A DNA stretch of 64,000 bases from Linnemannia elongata. Its lineage: Eukaryota > Mortierellomycota > Mortierellomycetes > Mortierellales > Mortierellaceae. A program made the position numbers and the translations under genes. Below, in pieces: positions 10,348 through 29,137 of this stretch (position 1 is the first letter of the stretch; each line of letters begins with the position of its first letter). The notes under the pieces were generated by a model, which was not told the origin of the DNA, made no database searches, and saw nothing but the letters and a program-made list of their open reading frames with translations. Location: positions 1,612,001-1,676,000 of the forward strand of contig JAXBDG010000006.1 of assembly GCA_036320915.1 (NCBI GenBank), in the 5' to 3' direction.

Positions 10348-13300
10348 TCACATCAAAAGGTCGAATCCAGAGTCACGACGAGCATCGACCACAGGGACCT
10401 TGTTTCCGGACTCGTCCACCGTGTACTCTTGAGCTTTGGTCGGTGACGCGTCAGCCTGGTCGTCCGAAGAAGAAGAGTCGGGTGCTTCATCGTGAGGGTG
10501 GACCGAGCTGTCGTCGGTAGCAGGAGTGGTAGGGAAACTACCAGGGAGATTGGCGGCATGGAGCTTGGGGGTTGTTACGGGTGTGACCTTGACGACTTCG
10601 CTATAGGAGCGTCCGTCGATCATTCCTTCGTGGTGTTGCTTGTTAGCGTCCTTGTGCGATGTGTCGGACGCAGGAGCGACGGCAGCAGTAGAGGCAGCAA
10701 GGGCATGAACAGCGCTCTTGTGCTGCGAGTCAACGTGCTTGAACACACTCGAAGACGACGAAGACGTTGGACTCGACTCTAGGTGTCCAGTAGCATAAGC
10801 AGGCGAAACAGATATAGAAGCAGGGGCCAAAACAGGTCCAACATGACTGGCCAAATCCTTGACATCCTTGAAAGCGCGAGCGACAGAGTCCTTGAACCCC
10901 GCAAACATACTCGACAGACTCTCGGCAACATCTGCAATCTCGTCAACTGCCCCCTCCATCGCGATTTGGGCCACCTCGGACGGTGACGCGCTTCTGCTGT
11001 GAACTGGTGTGGCAGCCATAGGGAGCTGAGCAACAGCGGCAGTTGTTAGAGGAGCTTCGTCAATGCTTTCATCAGCATCGATGAGTGAGCCTTCGTCAAA
11101 GCTGTCGTCGGCATCCCTGACGACATCCTCAAGTCTCCTCTCTGCATCCATCACGGCCTCGGCAGCAGCGTGAGCCATCTCGCCAGCCTTCACAACAGCA
11201 GCGTCCTTAGCCTCCTTAGCAACCTCGGCGGCGTACCTGACAGCTTCCTCAAGCCTCCTTTCAGCATCCTTAACAGCATCACCAGCGGCCTGCACGACTT
11301 CACTAGCCTTCCCGAGAGCGGCATCCTTGGCCTCTTTGGCCACCTCAGCTGCATGCTTGACCGCGTCTTCGAGCTGCTTCTCTGCATCCTTGACAGCTTC
11401 AGCGGCTGCATGGGCAACCTCGCCAGCCCTCTCGACAGCGGCATCTTTGGCTCTATGCGCAGTCGTGGAAGCCTTCTTGACAGCGTCCTCGACCTTCTTC
11501 TCGGCACCCTTGGCAGCATCGGTGGCGGATTTAGAAACTTCGCCGCTCTTTTGGACAGCGGCATCCTTGGCCTTGTAGACATTCTTCTCGGTGCCCTTGA
11601 CGGTATCCTTGAGGGTAGTCTCGACATTCTTCTCGGCGTTCTTGATGGGCTGGATGACGTTCCTGTCAATGATATCCTTGGCTTGCTCCACGGCCTCGCC
11701 TGCCTTCTCGACAACAGCCTCTTTGAGCTCGTTCGCCTTCTCGGCAGCGGTGTCGACAGTGCCCTTGGCGTCCTTGGCGGCCTCGTTTGCTTTCATAATG
11801 ACAGTGTCCTTGAGTTCGTTGGCCATATCAGCAGCTTCGTTAGCCCTCTTGACAGCGGCACCCTTGGCCTTCTGGGTTGCATCGGCGGCGTTCTTGATGG
11901 TTTCTTCTACCGCCTTTTCCGCATCCTTGACGGCGCCATCGACCTTCTCAGCGTTCGTGATGGATTGGACGACGTTCTTGTCGATGGCATCCTTAGCCCC
12001 CTTGGTGGCCTCGTTTGCTTTCTTGACAGAGGTGCTCTTGAGCTCGTGTGCCTTCTGACTAGCGGCATCGCCAGCGTCCTTGACACCCTTGGCAGCCTCA
12101 TTTGCCTTCTTGACAGCGGTGCCCTTGAACTCGTGTGCCTTGTCGACAGCAGCGCCCTCAAGCACGTGTGTCTTCTCAGCGCCGGCTTCCACGGTGACCT
12201 TGGCCTCCTTGGAAGCCTTCCTAGCGTCCTTCGCGAGGACCTTGGCGCCGCTCTTGACGTCTCCAGCAGCCTTAGAGATGGCCTTCTTGGTGCCCTCGGC
12301 AACATGGCCAGACGCATCCTTGGCGCCACTAATGGCTTCAGTAGTAGCAACCTTAACATTGTTCTTCTGGGCAGATGTCTTCTGGGCAGGGGGCGAAGAG
12401 TTGTTTGTCTGGGACACGGGATGAGCGGCAGGATGGGAAGAACTGTCCTCGGCGGATATTGTTGCCTTGGCTGGCGCAGCAAGGGCCGGCTTTGAAGTAG
12501 AGGTGACCTTGGCCGAGTAGGAAGAGGGAGCTGTTGTTTTGGACGAGGCGGGGGCGGGGACATGGGCTTGAGTATGAGCATGGGCATGGGGAGCAGACTT
12601 GTCAGATGGATTCGAAGCGACAGACTTCTTAGAGTGAGCGGGGATGACAGCCGCCTTGTGAGAGGGCGGGGAAGCGGTGGGTGAAGCAAGGATGGCGGCT
12701 GCGATATCGGCAGCAGTTCCGGGATGAGCCTGAACGACGCTTCGTTTACGCAGACGAGGGGGATTGGCGAGCATAGCTGGGCCCTTGGAGAATTCTTCGA
12801 ACTTATCCGAGTCAGGATGAGAGGAAGGTGAAGTAGAACCGGGATAATTGGGGGACATGGCTGGTCCTAGAGAGAAGAGATCTCTAAAGTTGTCTTTGAA
12901 GCGTGGGGAAGAGGAGGAAGAGGAGGAAGGACCTGAAGTGCGGGATTCGGTCTTGTGGCTCTGGTTACGGGTTGTGTTTGAGGGGATGTGTGAGTCGTCT
13001 TCTTGTTCATCGAATCCTGAGCCTTCCAGTCCACCTTGCTCCACAGCCTTGTCAAATGAACTTCTTAAATCATGAGCAAGTTCTGTGAAAACATAAGGAT
13101 GATGTTCAATTAGCCGAAGTGTCCGGTGTAATAAAGCATCTTTTTCGATAAAACAAGGAAGAATAGGTAGCTTACCATCAACAGAGAAGGGCATGTTCTC
13201 CTTCATGGACGTGGCAGCATCTTCAGCAATACTGACAATTGCAGCAAAGGTAGTCATTACAGCTCCTAGGACTCCTCCAGAGATACCATCCAGGCTATTC

Positions 13301-15044
13301 ATGGCAGGATTCTCTTGAGTAAAGTCCATCACCTTGGCGGCAAAGCTGATCTGCGGGGCTTGATGCTTATGAAAAGCAGATTCACCCTCGATTTCGCGGA
13401 ACGACCTGTGGGGTTGGTGGCGATGACGATCAGCTTCTTTGGCGCCGTATGGGCGGGGGACGCGAATCTTGGCAGAGGAGTTGGATGCAAAGCTGGAGCT
13501 CGGGCCAGCAGGACCAGATCGAGAAGCGCGGCTCTTGTCAATGTGATTGACGCTGTGTTCGTGCTCGCCGAGGGCAGGGAAGTTGTCAATGTAGTTCTCG
13601 TTGTCCAGTCCGATCTCCTTTTGCTCGTGTTGGGTCTCAGTGGATCCAACGATTTCTAGTCAGGAGGACAGAAGGAATGGTTTGTTAGAAATCACTCATT
13701 TAATACTACTATATTGTTCAATTACGCGCTGCTCACAGCATTCCTTACCTTCGATGATGTTGGAGACCATTCCTTCGTCTAGGTAATTAAGAAAAAAAAA
13801 AAGAGGTTGATAGTTGAGTATGTAATTTGGTGGCAACTATAATATTTTTTGGATCGGAGTTCAACCTCGTCAGAAGTACTAACCGTGACCTGGAGCAAAG
13901 GCGTCCTCGACAGTGTGGGCAATGGTCTTCCCGCCAGACTTCATAGCAGCTATTGACGCAAAAAAAACTGGCTGTGTTAGGTACAGCTTCTTTGTGAATA
14001 TTGCCCTGTGCAGCGTCAACAATCTCACCATCCATTGTATATTACCATAGATATCAATGGGCTTGTAGCTTGAAGCTTCGCCACCTCGAAATCCGGCAGA
14101 GCCAAGAAGCGCAGACCATGAGCTGATGCTGTTGTCGTTGCCAAGCTGGTTCTGGGAATTAGTCGAGCCAGCTGTGATACGGGAAGTGCAAGTGAGGCAT
14201 AAGGTTAATGAACAAATGCAACCAGGCGAAAGGTTGATATTGTTTCGAGTCTCTTGAACTGTGCAAAAGAATCAAACTTACCTTTGTCTTGGGTTCCTCC
14301 TTTCTTTGATCCCTGAACCTTCTTGCCCTTTCCAGCATTAGAGGCTGGGTGGGAACCACCTGCGACCTTAGAGGCATAAGTAGGACGGCTTTGGTTCTCC
14401 TTCTCTCCAACCTTAGTTGGGTCCGATTTACGTCCTGGTCCACGGGGCTCCTCCGTCGTGTTGCCGGCACCCAGCATCAAACACGATGACAACAGGAGCA
14501 ACATGAAGGGGACGAGCAAGAGCAGGAGAACGATATGAGGCTCAAGGTTCCATGAGCGGGCCAAGTGGTCGACCCCCAAACGAGACTGCAGCTGGTGCCA
14601 GAGATCGGGACTGGACAACGAATGCTCCGTCAACGAATGCCAGTAGTCGTGCAAGACCGACTTCCAGTGCGAGAACGTAGACTCGAGCGGTGTTGAGTGC
14701 CAAAAACTACCAGAACTGCCATCATGATGGTGGTGATGACCTGCCGTATGGCTACCACTGCCGCTACCTATAGTGCTGACCAAGCTAGCAGCTGCGCTCG
14801 AGGCGCTCGAGGCGACAGAACCGACCTTGTCCTGGACTGCGCTCGCCAAGCGTCCAGCTCTACCACTACCGCCGCTCGCACCCCCAACAAAACTTGCTGG
14901 GTTCGCAGCGCCATTTTCGCCGTGATAGGGTTTGATGCAGCAGTCCCCGGCTTGGGCGGAGGGATCATAGGCTGGTCTGTCAAAGAGTAGCCCGTAAAGA
15001 GAGTCGATTGCCTGTTTGGCGTGGTACTTTAGATCGTGTGTCAT
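10348..15044 (-). CDS. Membrane-anchored protein with LEA-like helical repeats
   Basis: Six exons, from 5' to 3' on the minus strand, are 15044-14282, 14171-14046, 13949-13884, 13778-13749, 13655-13176 and 13082-10348, giving 1399 residues with consistent phase. Near the N-terminus a CC pair (35-36) and a His5 run precede one strong transmembrane helix (about 171-191). A basic, disordered segment follows. Residues about 750-1145 are a long array of Ala/Lys/Asp/Glu-rich amphipathic units such as AEVAKEAKDAA and AVKDAERRLE, which resemble group-3 LEA or lipid-coat helices. The C-terminus is Ser-rich and ends DSGFDLLM. Four copies of a short motif, [ST]-[YF]-[AS]-x-x-V, are spread along the protein. 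The last intron (13083-13175) is 93 bp, in frame and stop-free, so a 1430-residue form is possible. I infer a tail-exposed endomembrane protein that may coat lipid or protect protein; no named family was recognised. Confidence 0.8.
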
Positions 15045-15809
15045 GGTGAAGTGGAGGGAGTTTGGGGGGGGGGGGGGGGGGGGAGGGTGGTGATATGGTA
15101 TGGCTCTTATTTTTTTAGGGTGCAGTTCTTATTGTGTGAGATATGTACAAGTAGGTATTTACAGAAGTATTTAAAATGGCAAGAGAAATGATAGAGGTAA
15201 GGAATGATAGATGATGAGAACGAGGGGTTGGAAGCAGTTGAGAGGAGAGAAAGAAAAAAGAAAAGAAAAAAAGTGGTCGGGTGAGCGAATACGTGATGTC
15301 AATGACAGAGTGAACCCGCGAGTGAACCCCACTTTGGTAACGGAATTGACTTTGTCCAGTCGAAGCGCAGGCAGGAATTGAAGGATAAAATTTTTTTCTT
15401 CTTGGAAAGCTGTTTCTCGTCACTACCGCCATCACTTCACTATGTGATACAATTACATGGATACACTTGTAGCATTACAGCGATAGACACCATACATGTC
15501 AATGTCGCTATTTCCTCTTACCTTCCCAGGCATATCTTTGTGCTGGTACGCATCTCCATCATAGTTAGGTAGGGAGTGCCCTCTCCTCCTTTTCGCGCGT
15601 CCCTCGCATGCGCCCAATGTTCCTCCAATTACGACTGCTAATGTGACTGCTCTATGGGCTTCTGTTTGCTTTTCGTAGAGGCAACTTTTTTTTTTTTTTG
15701 AGTGTGCGCTCAGCTGAGTTGAGTAAAGTCAAGGAAGGCAGAAGGAGAATCTCACCCTTCACACTCATCACCCTCGAACTCATTCTCTTCGCCAGGTCCT
15801 GGACTACAA
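15045..15809. other. Divergent promoter region between LEA-repeat gene and RIX7
   Basis: 765 bp separate two divergently transcribed start codons. The region holds a G20 tract just upstream of the LEA-repeat gene start, an A/G-rich segment, a T-rich tract near 15690, and pyrimidine-rich DNA before the RIX7 ATG. No gene is seen. Confidence 0.6.
15064..15083. repeat. G20 homopolymer
   Basis: Twenty consecutive G residues 20 bp upstream (on the minus strand) of the start codon at 15044. In the transcript it would be a C20 run in the 5' leader; on the plus strand it is a potential G-quadruplex former. Confidence 0.95.
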
Positions 15810-19021
<3,212 letters not shown>

Positions 19022-19211
19022 AGCACAACGATCAAACAAATAAACCAAAACTGCATTTCTAGACAAACTGGAGAAAAGAGAAACTCGGTGCACGGGCCAA
19101 TTTGAAGCTGTTGGATTTTCAGTCGTCACATCAACGGCATAAATAGAGAATTTTCAAACCTCGCCACCACTTTTTTTCTTTCATTCCTTTCTTTGTCTGT
19201 TACTAGAAACC

Positions 19212-22381
<3,170 letters not shown>

Positions 22382-22475
22382 TCTTTTCTTAGTTGCATTA
22401 TCGTTTTTATTTTCCTATTACAGTACACTTGCATGCATCCTCGTCTCCTAACACAGCATTCATCCGACTCGCACT

Positions 22476-23721
22476 TTATCCACGGATCATGACCCTCTTT
22501 GGCTTCTTGGCCAACTTCTTTTGGCGTTTTGATTCCGGTGATGGTTGAGCAGCTCCACTCGACGAAGAATCTCCAATCTGTGGCTGTGCTGATGATGATG
22601 AGGAGTCGTCGTTGCCTCCCAAGAATCCAGCAAGGGGGTCTGCATTGGCCATACCGGGCATGACGATCGAGAGAGGCGTCAAAGGCGAGAGGGGTGAGTA
22701 TTCGGGCCGCTTAGTGCCTGAGGTCTCTTCCCTGGCGTGGATCTTGTTGATAGATGCCGCAATCCTGATCAAGAGCTCGTTTTCTAGTGGGAGAGAAAGA
22801 GGTTAGTGAGCTGGCCGGTTTTTTTCATCTCCAAGAATAAAAAATATGGGAATGTGTGAACTGAAGAGGACAACGAAGACTTACTGGTATGGATGGTGGG
22901 GTGGCAGAAGCGCCCGTTTTCCTTGAACAAAACTCTGACGCGTCCACGGTTAGCCCAATCCCTAGGATGTGTCTTGCCAGGCTATTTGTCAAGTTCAACA
23001 AAAGTAAAGATGATAAGTAATGAGGCATCTCAGAACGCGACGCACTTTCTCTTAAAAGTAGTTCCAAGATTGGAAAAGTAGAGAAGATGTACCTCAAATG
23101 CCTGGGAAAGCATAAGCTCCTTCAATGCCTCAACAATATCCTTGGCCCAGGGCTGCTTGACACAGGCCTTTTCCTTTGGAATCCTGCGGCCCTCTGCCAC
23201 TGTCTTTGTTCCGTCAATGTAGCAGGGGTATAAGCACATCCAGCTATTTTAGGTGATTCCGAGAGAAAGAAAAGAGTTCGACACGTTTTGGAGGTTAATA
23301 ACCGATCCAGCGCTCAACTTGTTTCCCCTGCTTCCTGCGAGAGAAAATATCCAGTCAACTGACAGCGTGTGAAAAGTGAACGTTACTTTTTGAACTGATC
23401 AGCCTCCTCCATCGAGACATAACGAACGCCATTCTCTCCCACGTTGCCCTTGCCTCCCACCGCACCCGTATCCATCAAACTCTGAATCTGAGCCAACTGT
23501 TCAGGAGTCAAGGGTGCTGAACTGGAGATGCCATGACTGTTGTACTGTCCTGAAGATGATGAAGGGGCGTCATCGGTAGGTAAGGGGAAATCCATATTGT
23601 CGAGGTCGAACTCGTCTTCTTCCTGAATCTGGTCATCCTCGTGGTCAGACTCGTCGTCGAGGAAGAATGACTCCTTGGCTTTGGTCTTGCGGAGGATGTT
23701 GAGACTGGATGTCTTTGACAT
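22476..23721 (-). CDS. SEC65: Signal recognition particle subunit SRP19/Sec65
   Basis: Exons from 5' are 23721-23387, 23243-23093, 22981-22885 and 22783-22476, giving 296 residues. The conserved SRP19 fold spans about residues 112-235: WMCLYPCYIDGTKT, AEGRRIPKEKA and the basic RNA-contact stretch GKTHPRDWANRGRVRV. The N-terminal 110 residues are acidic and disordered, and the C-terminus ends in a Lys/Arg cluster (SKRQKKLAKKPKR); both extensions occur in fungal Sec65. SRP19 binds SRP RNA and promotes SRP54 loading in co-translational targeting to the ER. The stop codon is 94 bp from the stop of the convergent ecdysoneless gene, so the 3' ends probably overlap. Confidence 0.94.
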
Positions 23722-25354
23722 GATAATGTGTAGTGTTGGTGGAGGAGTGATGTAAGAAGAAGGGAAAGTTAGAAAGTGGACTTTGCTGGCGGCCTTTTCT
23801 TTCCTTGCTCTTTTGGCGTGTTGGAAAGTGCGATCAGCTCTTTCTTACTTTTGGCCGCCGCTGGTTGGCTGGTTGGTTGTTCACTTGGGATGAGTTGGTG
23901 GCAGACAGCGAAGAGGCTCAGCACTCGCATTCATCTATCATACCGTGACGTAAATTTCGCGTTAGCTATGCATGATTTCGGCCCCTTGGACCCAGGTCTG
24001 GCCCGCTATGCGCTCAAAGAGTGCCCTAAAATGGACGTGAAAGAATGACCAAAAGTAGATACAACTCACGGTGCACACGGCTGACAACAACATCAACAAG
24101 AACGACCTCCTTGACGACAAACACAAAGAGCGCATAGGCCGGATGAGAGCATCTCTATTTTATTTTGGTTACTGCTATTGCCTCTGTCTGTCCGTATATC
24201 TGTCTTTGCCGCTAATGCACACCAACACAAAAAAACAACAACCACAAAAGATGGAGGGAGAAGGGGGGACCATCCATTTGAATTTTAACGCGTGTGATAC
24301 AAGCGGCCTATTGTTTCGATCTTCAAGCTTGAAGCTTAGACCTCCCCTCTCTCGCTTTCATCTCCCAAACCAAGACAACGCAATGCCATTGTTAGTAAGG
24401 AGAGAGGGGACAGTTTCAACAAGGAATGGGCGCTGAAAGGTAAAACACAGAAAGAACAAGATAAGGTTGAACTTGTCTAGAAGGGGAGCGAGAAAACAAA
24501 AGAGAACGAATGCCTGGGCGCGCACTAGCACATCTTTGCGATGCTTTTCAAGTAGACAATTGGTCATCAATAACACTGGCAATTGAAGGAAACAGATTCA
24601 CAGTTGATGCATTGTCTCCCTTATTGTTGCATTGTTGGCAACGATAGATCCTTTCTCTCCTTTCCTCCTTGCTGTCGTCCATGCCTCCCAAACGGCGAAC
24701 ACTTATCCCATTCTCCTGCCTCCCCCCCTACTTCGCTCACTTTCTTTCATCTCTCTCTTCTCTTTTTTCTCTTTCTTCCTCTCTTACTTTCCACTTTTGC
24801 TTCCTTTGACACTCGTCCCCACCCTTTCCCTCTCCCCTCTTCCTTTTCTCCACCACCTTAGGTCGCCCTCATTCATTAGTCTCCTTCTCTCCTCTTCAAT
24901 CGCTTTCTTTCATCCTCATCCTCCTACTTGACGCCTCATACTCCTCCTCCACCGCATCTATACCCTCTTGTCAAGACTTTACACCCCTCCTTGTTCATGT
25001 CTTTACCCCATTCTCGTCCTTTCTTCTCGCTTGCAATTATATTCTCCTCTCAACACTTTCACTTCACTTTGTCCTTTATTCTCCATAACTTTCTTCTCCT
25101 CCACCAGTCGTTTGCTGCTCTCGCATTTGCTTCGCCCCTCCCTCTCCTGCCTCTTCCAAAATTAACTGCCACCCTCTCATCCCTGCTGCAGCAATTAACC
25201 TTAGCCTCTTTTTTTTTATCTTACCCTTTTCTACTTCTTGGTACTATTCCCATCCTTTCCACGCTGCTTTTTTTTTTCACAATCCCTTTCCTCTTCCTAA
25301 ACGAAGAGTTTTATTTCTCATTTCTATTTCTTGTAAAAGCCCTCCAATACCACG
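23722..25354. other. Divergent intergenic region, 1.63 kb
   Basis: This lies between the SRP19 start and the receptor gene start. The first part is mixed sequence with a 14-bp perfect palindrome at 24321-24334 (cttcaagcttgaag). From about 24640 to 25354 the plus strand is almost wholly pyrimidine (C/T), typical of a fungal promoter or long 5' leader. Open frames in this part are by-products of that composition. No gene is supported. Confidence 0.6.
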
Positions 25355-28300
25355 ATGACTACATTATCAGCAGTCGAAGTTATCTTGATCATCTTTGGTG
25401 CCCTAACCTGCCTCCTCGTCATCTCCATCTGGATCCACCAAGCCAAGGAAGGCCGTCAACACTACTCCCTCTCCTTCATGTTCATCTGGCTGCTACTAGC
25501 CGCCCTCCTAACTCTCCTCTGCCAGTTCTTCCTAGGACCCTCATCGTTTCACCCCTTGCTGCCTGTCTACCCAGTCAACTCGACTCCCACAACCTTCTCA
25601 GGACTCACCGCTATTTCTAGCATCAGCATCACACCAAAGAATCTTTCACAACTTCAGATATGTGTCCTGTTTGCGCATGTCGAAGAAGTCCTCTGGCTCG
25701 GAGTCGGCATGTCGCTTTTGCGATGGACTTGCTATCTATATCGCAGTCTTCGGCGGAAACTCGGCGTAGTCAGTCCGCGCCTGATGGAAGCCGTTGCAGT
25801 ACATGACCCAGCCGCTGTTAAGGTGGGCTCTCGTGGCTATGGTGGTGGTGGAGGAGGAGGGGTCGAGGCGGACATGGCGGCAGGATATAGTTTCACACGA
25901 CGGTCGATCAGGAGTTTTGCGGATGTTTGGGCTATGATGCCAGTGTTTATTGTGGTTCCCGTTGCGATCGTGTGGTTGTTTATCAAGACTTGTATTCGGA
26001 GCGTTTGTTGTGGGTGTTGTTTGTCTGGCAATGACAGCAAGACATCAATCTGGGATCAGAACCGCGCGGTGATGGAGGAGGAGATTCAGAAAAAGATGAA
26101 GGCCAAGAATGTCGAAGATGTCTTTGAGGCATGGCCAAAGTGGCCTAAATACATGGATGACGATCCGTTGGCGAACCAGAACCGGAACCAGAAACAGAAT
26201 CAAGTAGCTGCCGAACCATCCCACGAGTTGACCGAGATACGTGTGCAATCTCCTCTCCCACACGTTGGCTCGTCGTCATCTCGTCCTACCTCGGGGTCCA
26301 TTGTCTCAGAGCATCCTTCTCTTGCAACCAAGCTACGAGTCACGCGTCTTGACTTGAACGACACCCATGAGGAGAGCTATGGCTACGACATCACCAAGCA
26401 GCGGATTCGATACCACAGAAACTCTTGGAGCCACAAGACCAGAATCATGATGGCCGTGCACCAGCGGCTTATTGGCGACATTTTTTTCTGCGTTGTCATC
26501 CCTGCGCTCACCTTTATTCCATTGTATGTTTTCCCTGCCCAGAACCGTACCTATGATGTCTATCCTGACCGCGGCGGGTGTCGTGTCTCGAGCAATGGCG
26601 GCCAAGCTGATTGGATTCGCATGGTTGTGCTTCTTATCTTGAACACAGTCGTTGCTGTCTTTGGATTGCTCTTTGCGAGTAAGTTCAGCCGCTGTTGAAT
26701 CATTGCAGTTATAAAGTTCAGGAAAGGCAAACCTTTAAAAACATTTCTCTTTTTCTATCTTCTCGTTTATAGTTCTTTCGATCTTCCAGTTCAAGAAACA
26801 GAATGGCGCTCTGAGCTTCAAGATGAAGAGCCTAACCCCTTCACCCGCCGTTCTTCGCCTATACAAGTCAACCGAGATCGTCAAGAACATCCTCCTCTTC
26901 TGTGTTGGCCTGAACATCATCCTCACCCTAGGCCGCATCACCTATCTCGGTCTAGCAATGACAGCCTACAAACAACCCGCCGCGAATGGAACCAGCCCTG
27001 AGCATCAGCCTCTTTTCAGGGCTGCAGAACACGACCCAGATGTGACTCTTGTCATACTCGCCATACTTCTCGTCATTGTCACGTATTTAAAGACCTTTTG
27101 GAGGTATCTCTTTCGTTGCTTTCGAGATACTCCACTAGAGGACGATGATGAGTCTGCACACGCCAATAGCGCCTCCTTTCCCAACTACCCCATACCGCTC
27201 AATAGCATCAGAAAGAGCAAGTACCAACAACATCAACAACGCCCTGTTATTCCCAACCGACACCTGTCCCAAATAACCTCAATAACGACGACGTCAACGC
27301 GACGGACGAGTGTCGAACCTGGGGACAGTGAGATGATGAGGTTGGAGAGGTATCCCGGGTCGAGGGTTGGGATTGTTGAACCGTCTATGGTCATTTCTAT
27401 CGGAAGTGAGCGCCGTGTGACGGATTTGAATGAGAATCTAGATGGAGAGTTCATTCCACTGTCAGGGTCGCTTTGCGGTCGCCAGCTCTCTCCGTACGTT
27501 TTCTTCAGTTCCAAAGTTTTTTTTTGTTTCGATTTTACGCGGTTTATTCTTGATGTGAACCTAGCTCTTATTGAACCTCTTGATCGCTCTCTCTTTCTAG
27601 CACCAAGGCAAAGTCAGGTCACATAATGATCGAATTACCAACCATCTCCAAACCCGACCAGGCGGCCCACCTCGAAGGAGGCCGATCCGCCGGCTCTCCC
27701 ACCACCCCAACCACCACAACTTGGCTATCCTCTGCACCCGTCAATGCTGACGGTGCTCTCACAGCCATCCCATCCACCTCCACTTTTACCTCCAACACTC
27801 TATCTTCAATCGCCACAACCCTCGTCTCCTACCCTCTCCCCACCGCCTCACTGACACCTAAACTCTCCAAGTCAAGCCTTCGTAACTTTTCAAGTCCGGA
27901 ACTGTTGGCGTATACTCAAGGGCCGTTGCCGACGATTCCGGATCAGGTCTTCCCGGCGATGAGAGTTAAGGGTCAGAGTTGTAGTATTGTTTCTGCGACC
28001 TCATCGAGCTGTGCTTCACCTGTTGTTTCACAGCCTCAGAAGGAGGGTTCAGGAGTGGAAACAAGTCCAAGGGATAGTCAGAAGGCTTTGTTGAATGCTG
28101 TTGAAAGAAGCCGTGCTCCTGGACAGAGAGCTGCTTCAATTCTCCCTTACCCAACTTCCACTGCTACCAACTCTCAACAGGCCTACCCTTCAATCGGACT
28201 ACGCATACTCCAGAACCAAGGATCGTACCCAACCTCGGTCCCCATCTGCGTCCCACCCTCCTCCTCCAGTCCCGCCCTTTTGTTGACCCACTCTAAAAAG

Positions 28301-29137
28301 GTCACCTCCCCTGCTGCAGTAGCAACAGCCACCGATTTCGACTTTAACTACGACTACGAACTCGACTCCAACCTTGACCACCTGGATGAGGACAACTACG
28401 ACATGGAAACCATGGGTGCCATATCCCTTGAAGAACTGGTATTCGACGAATCCTCGACAGATTACGAATCCATTCACCAGACAATGATGATCCCCTCGGA
28501 CGACCGCGCGATGTTGGAGAATATTATCCACCATGCTCTCATGACCTCAACTCCACCCTTCGTCCCCTCTCGCCATCGAACTATCACCACTACCACTTCC
28601 GTGCAACCCGGTACGATTCGACGATCGACAAGTCGAGGACGCATTGGTGGGCGTCGTCCTTCGGTGATTCAGTACTCCAACTCACCTTATGGACACGGAC
28701 GTATCTCGCGCGCCTCTAGTGGGCGCAGCAGTCGCAGAAGTGGCGACACTCGTCACCCATACCACCCACTAAAGGGGGCCTACTTCCATCTAGTCTCGAA
28801 AGGGATTAATGTCGTCGACCTCTATGCAGACGCCGATGATGACGAATCCGCCGGGACCGGCTCTTCGACTGGTCCCGACTTTTCTACTGCCGCCGGTGGC
28901 GCTACTACCGGGCGACCAAGGGCTTATCACCACCGTAAGAGGAGTTCTACCAGCAGCACTCTTTACTATGCTTCGTTCCAGTCAAATCCCTATGGAAATG
29001 CACACCCTTACCAACTGAGAGGGTTTGGTGGCAAAGGCAAGTACCCTAATAGCGATGATCATGGCGTGGGAGCTCCGACGATCCTCGAGAACGAGCCACC
29101 CAGACCCGATTCTCCCACCGATCCGCATGATTCATAA
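25355..29137 (+). CDS. STE3-like (class D) multi-pass receptor with long tail
   Basis: Exons 25355-26678, 26773-27493 and 27601-29137 give 1193 residues. Hydrophobic segments lie at about 7-27, 40-61, 102-126, 192-216, 371-392, 418-446, 475-497 and 530-552. The loop before the sixth segment reads RTYDVYPDRGGC, like the R-Y-D...G-C signature of the extracellular loop 2 of Ste3 pheromone receptors; KNSTP-like N-glycosylation sites also occur there (NRT). The fourth segment ends in a Cys cluster (SVCCGCC), a possible palmitoylation site. About 640 residues of Ser/Thr/Pro-rich C-terminal tail follow, presumably cytoplasmic and phosphorylated. If it is a Ste3 relative it would sense a lipopeptide pheromone or similar ligand and signal through a G protein. 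A non-receptor membrane protein is possible. The eight segments do not fit a simple 7TM count. Confidence 0.62.

Noticed and set aside
11170..12495. Plus-strand open frame of 441 codons opposite the LEA-repeat exon
   Set aside because: It is the antisense shadow of the Ala/Lys repeat array; its Leu/Ser/Gly pattern mirrors the repeat and it shows no independent features.
24928..25620. Plus-strand open frame of 230 codons upstream of and into the receptor gene
   Set aside because: It arises from a pyrimidine-rich leader (Leu/Pro/Ser/Phe only) and overlaps the real coding frame, so it is a composition artefact.
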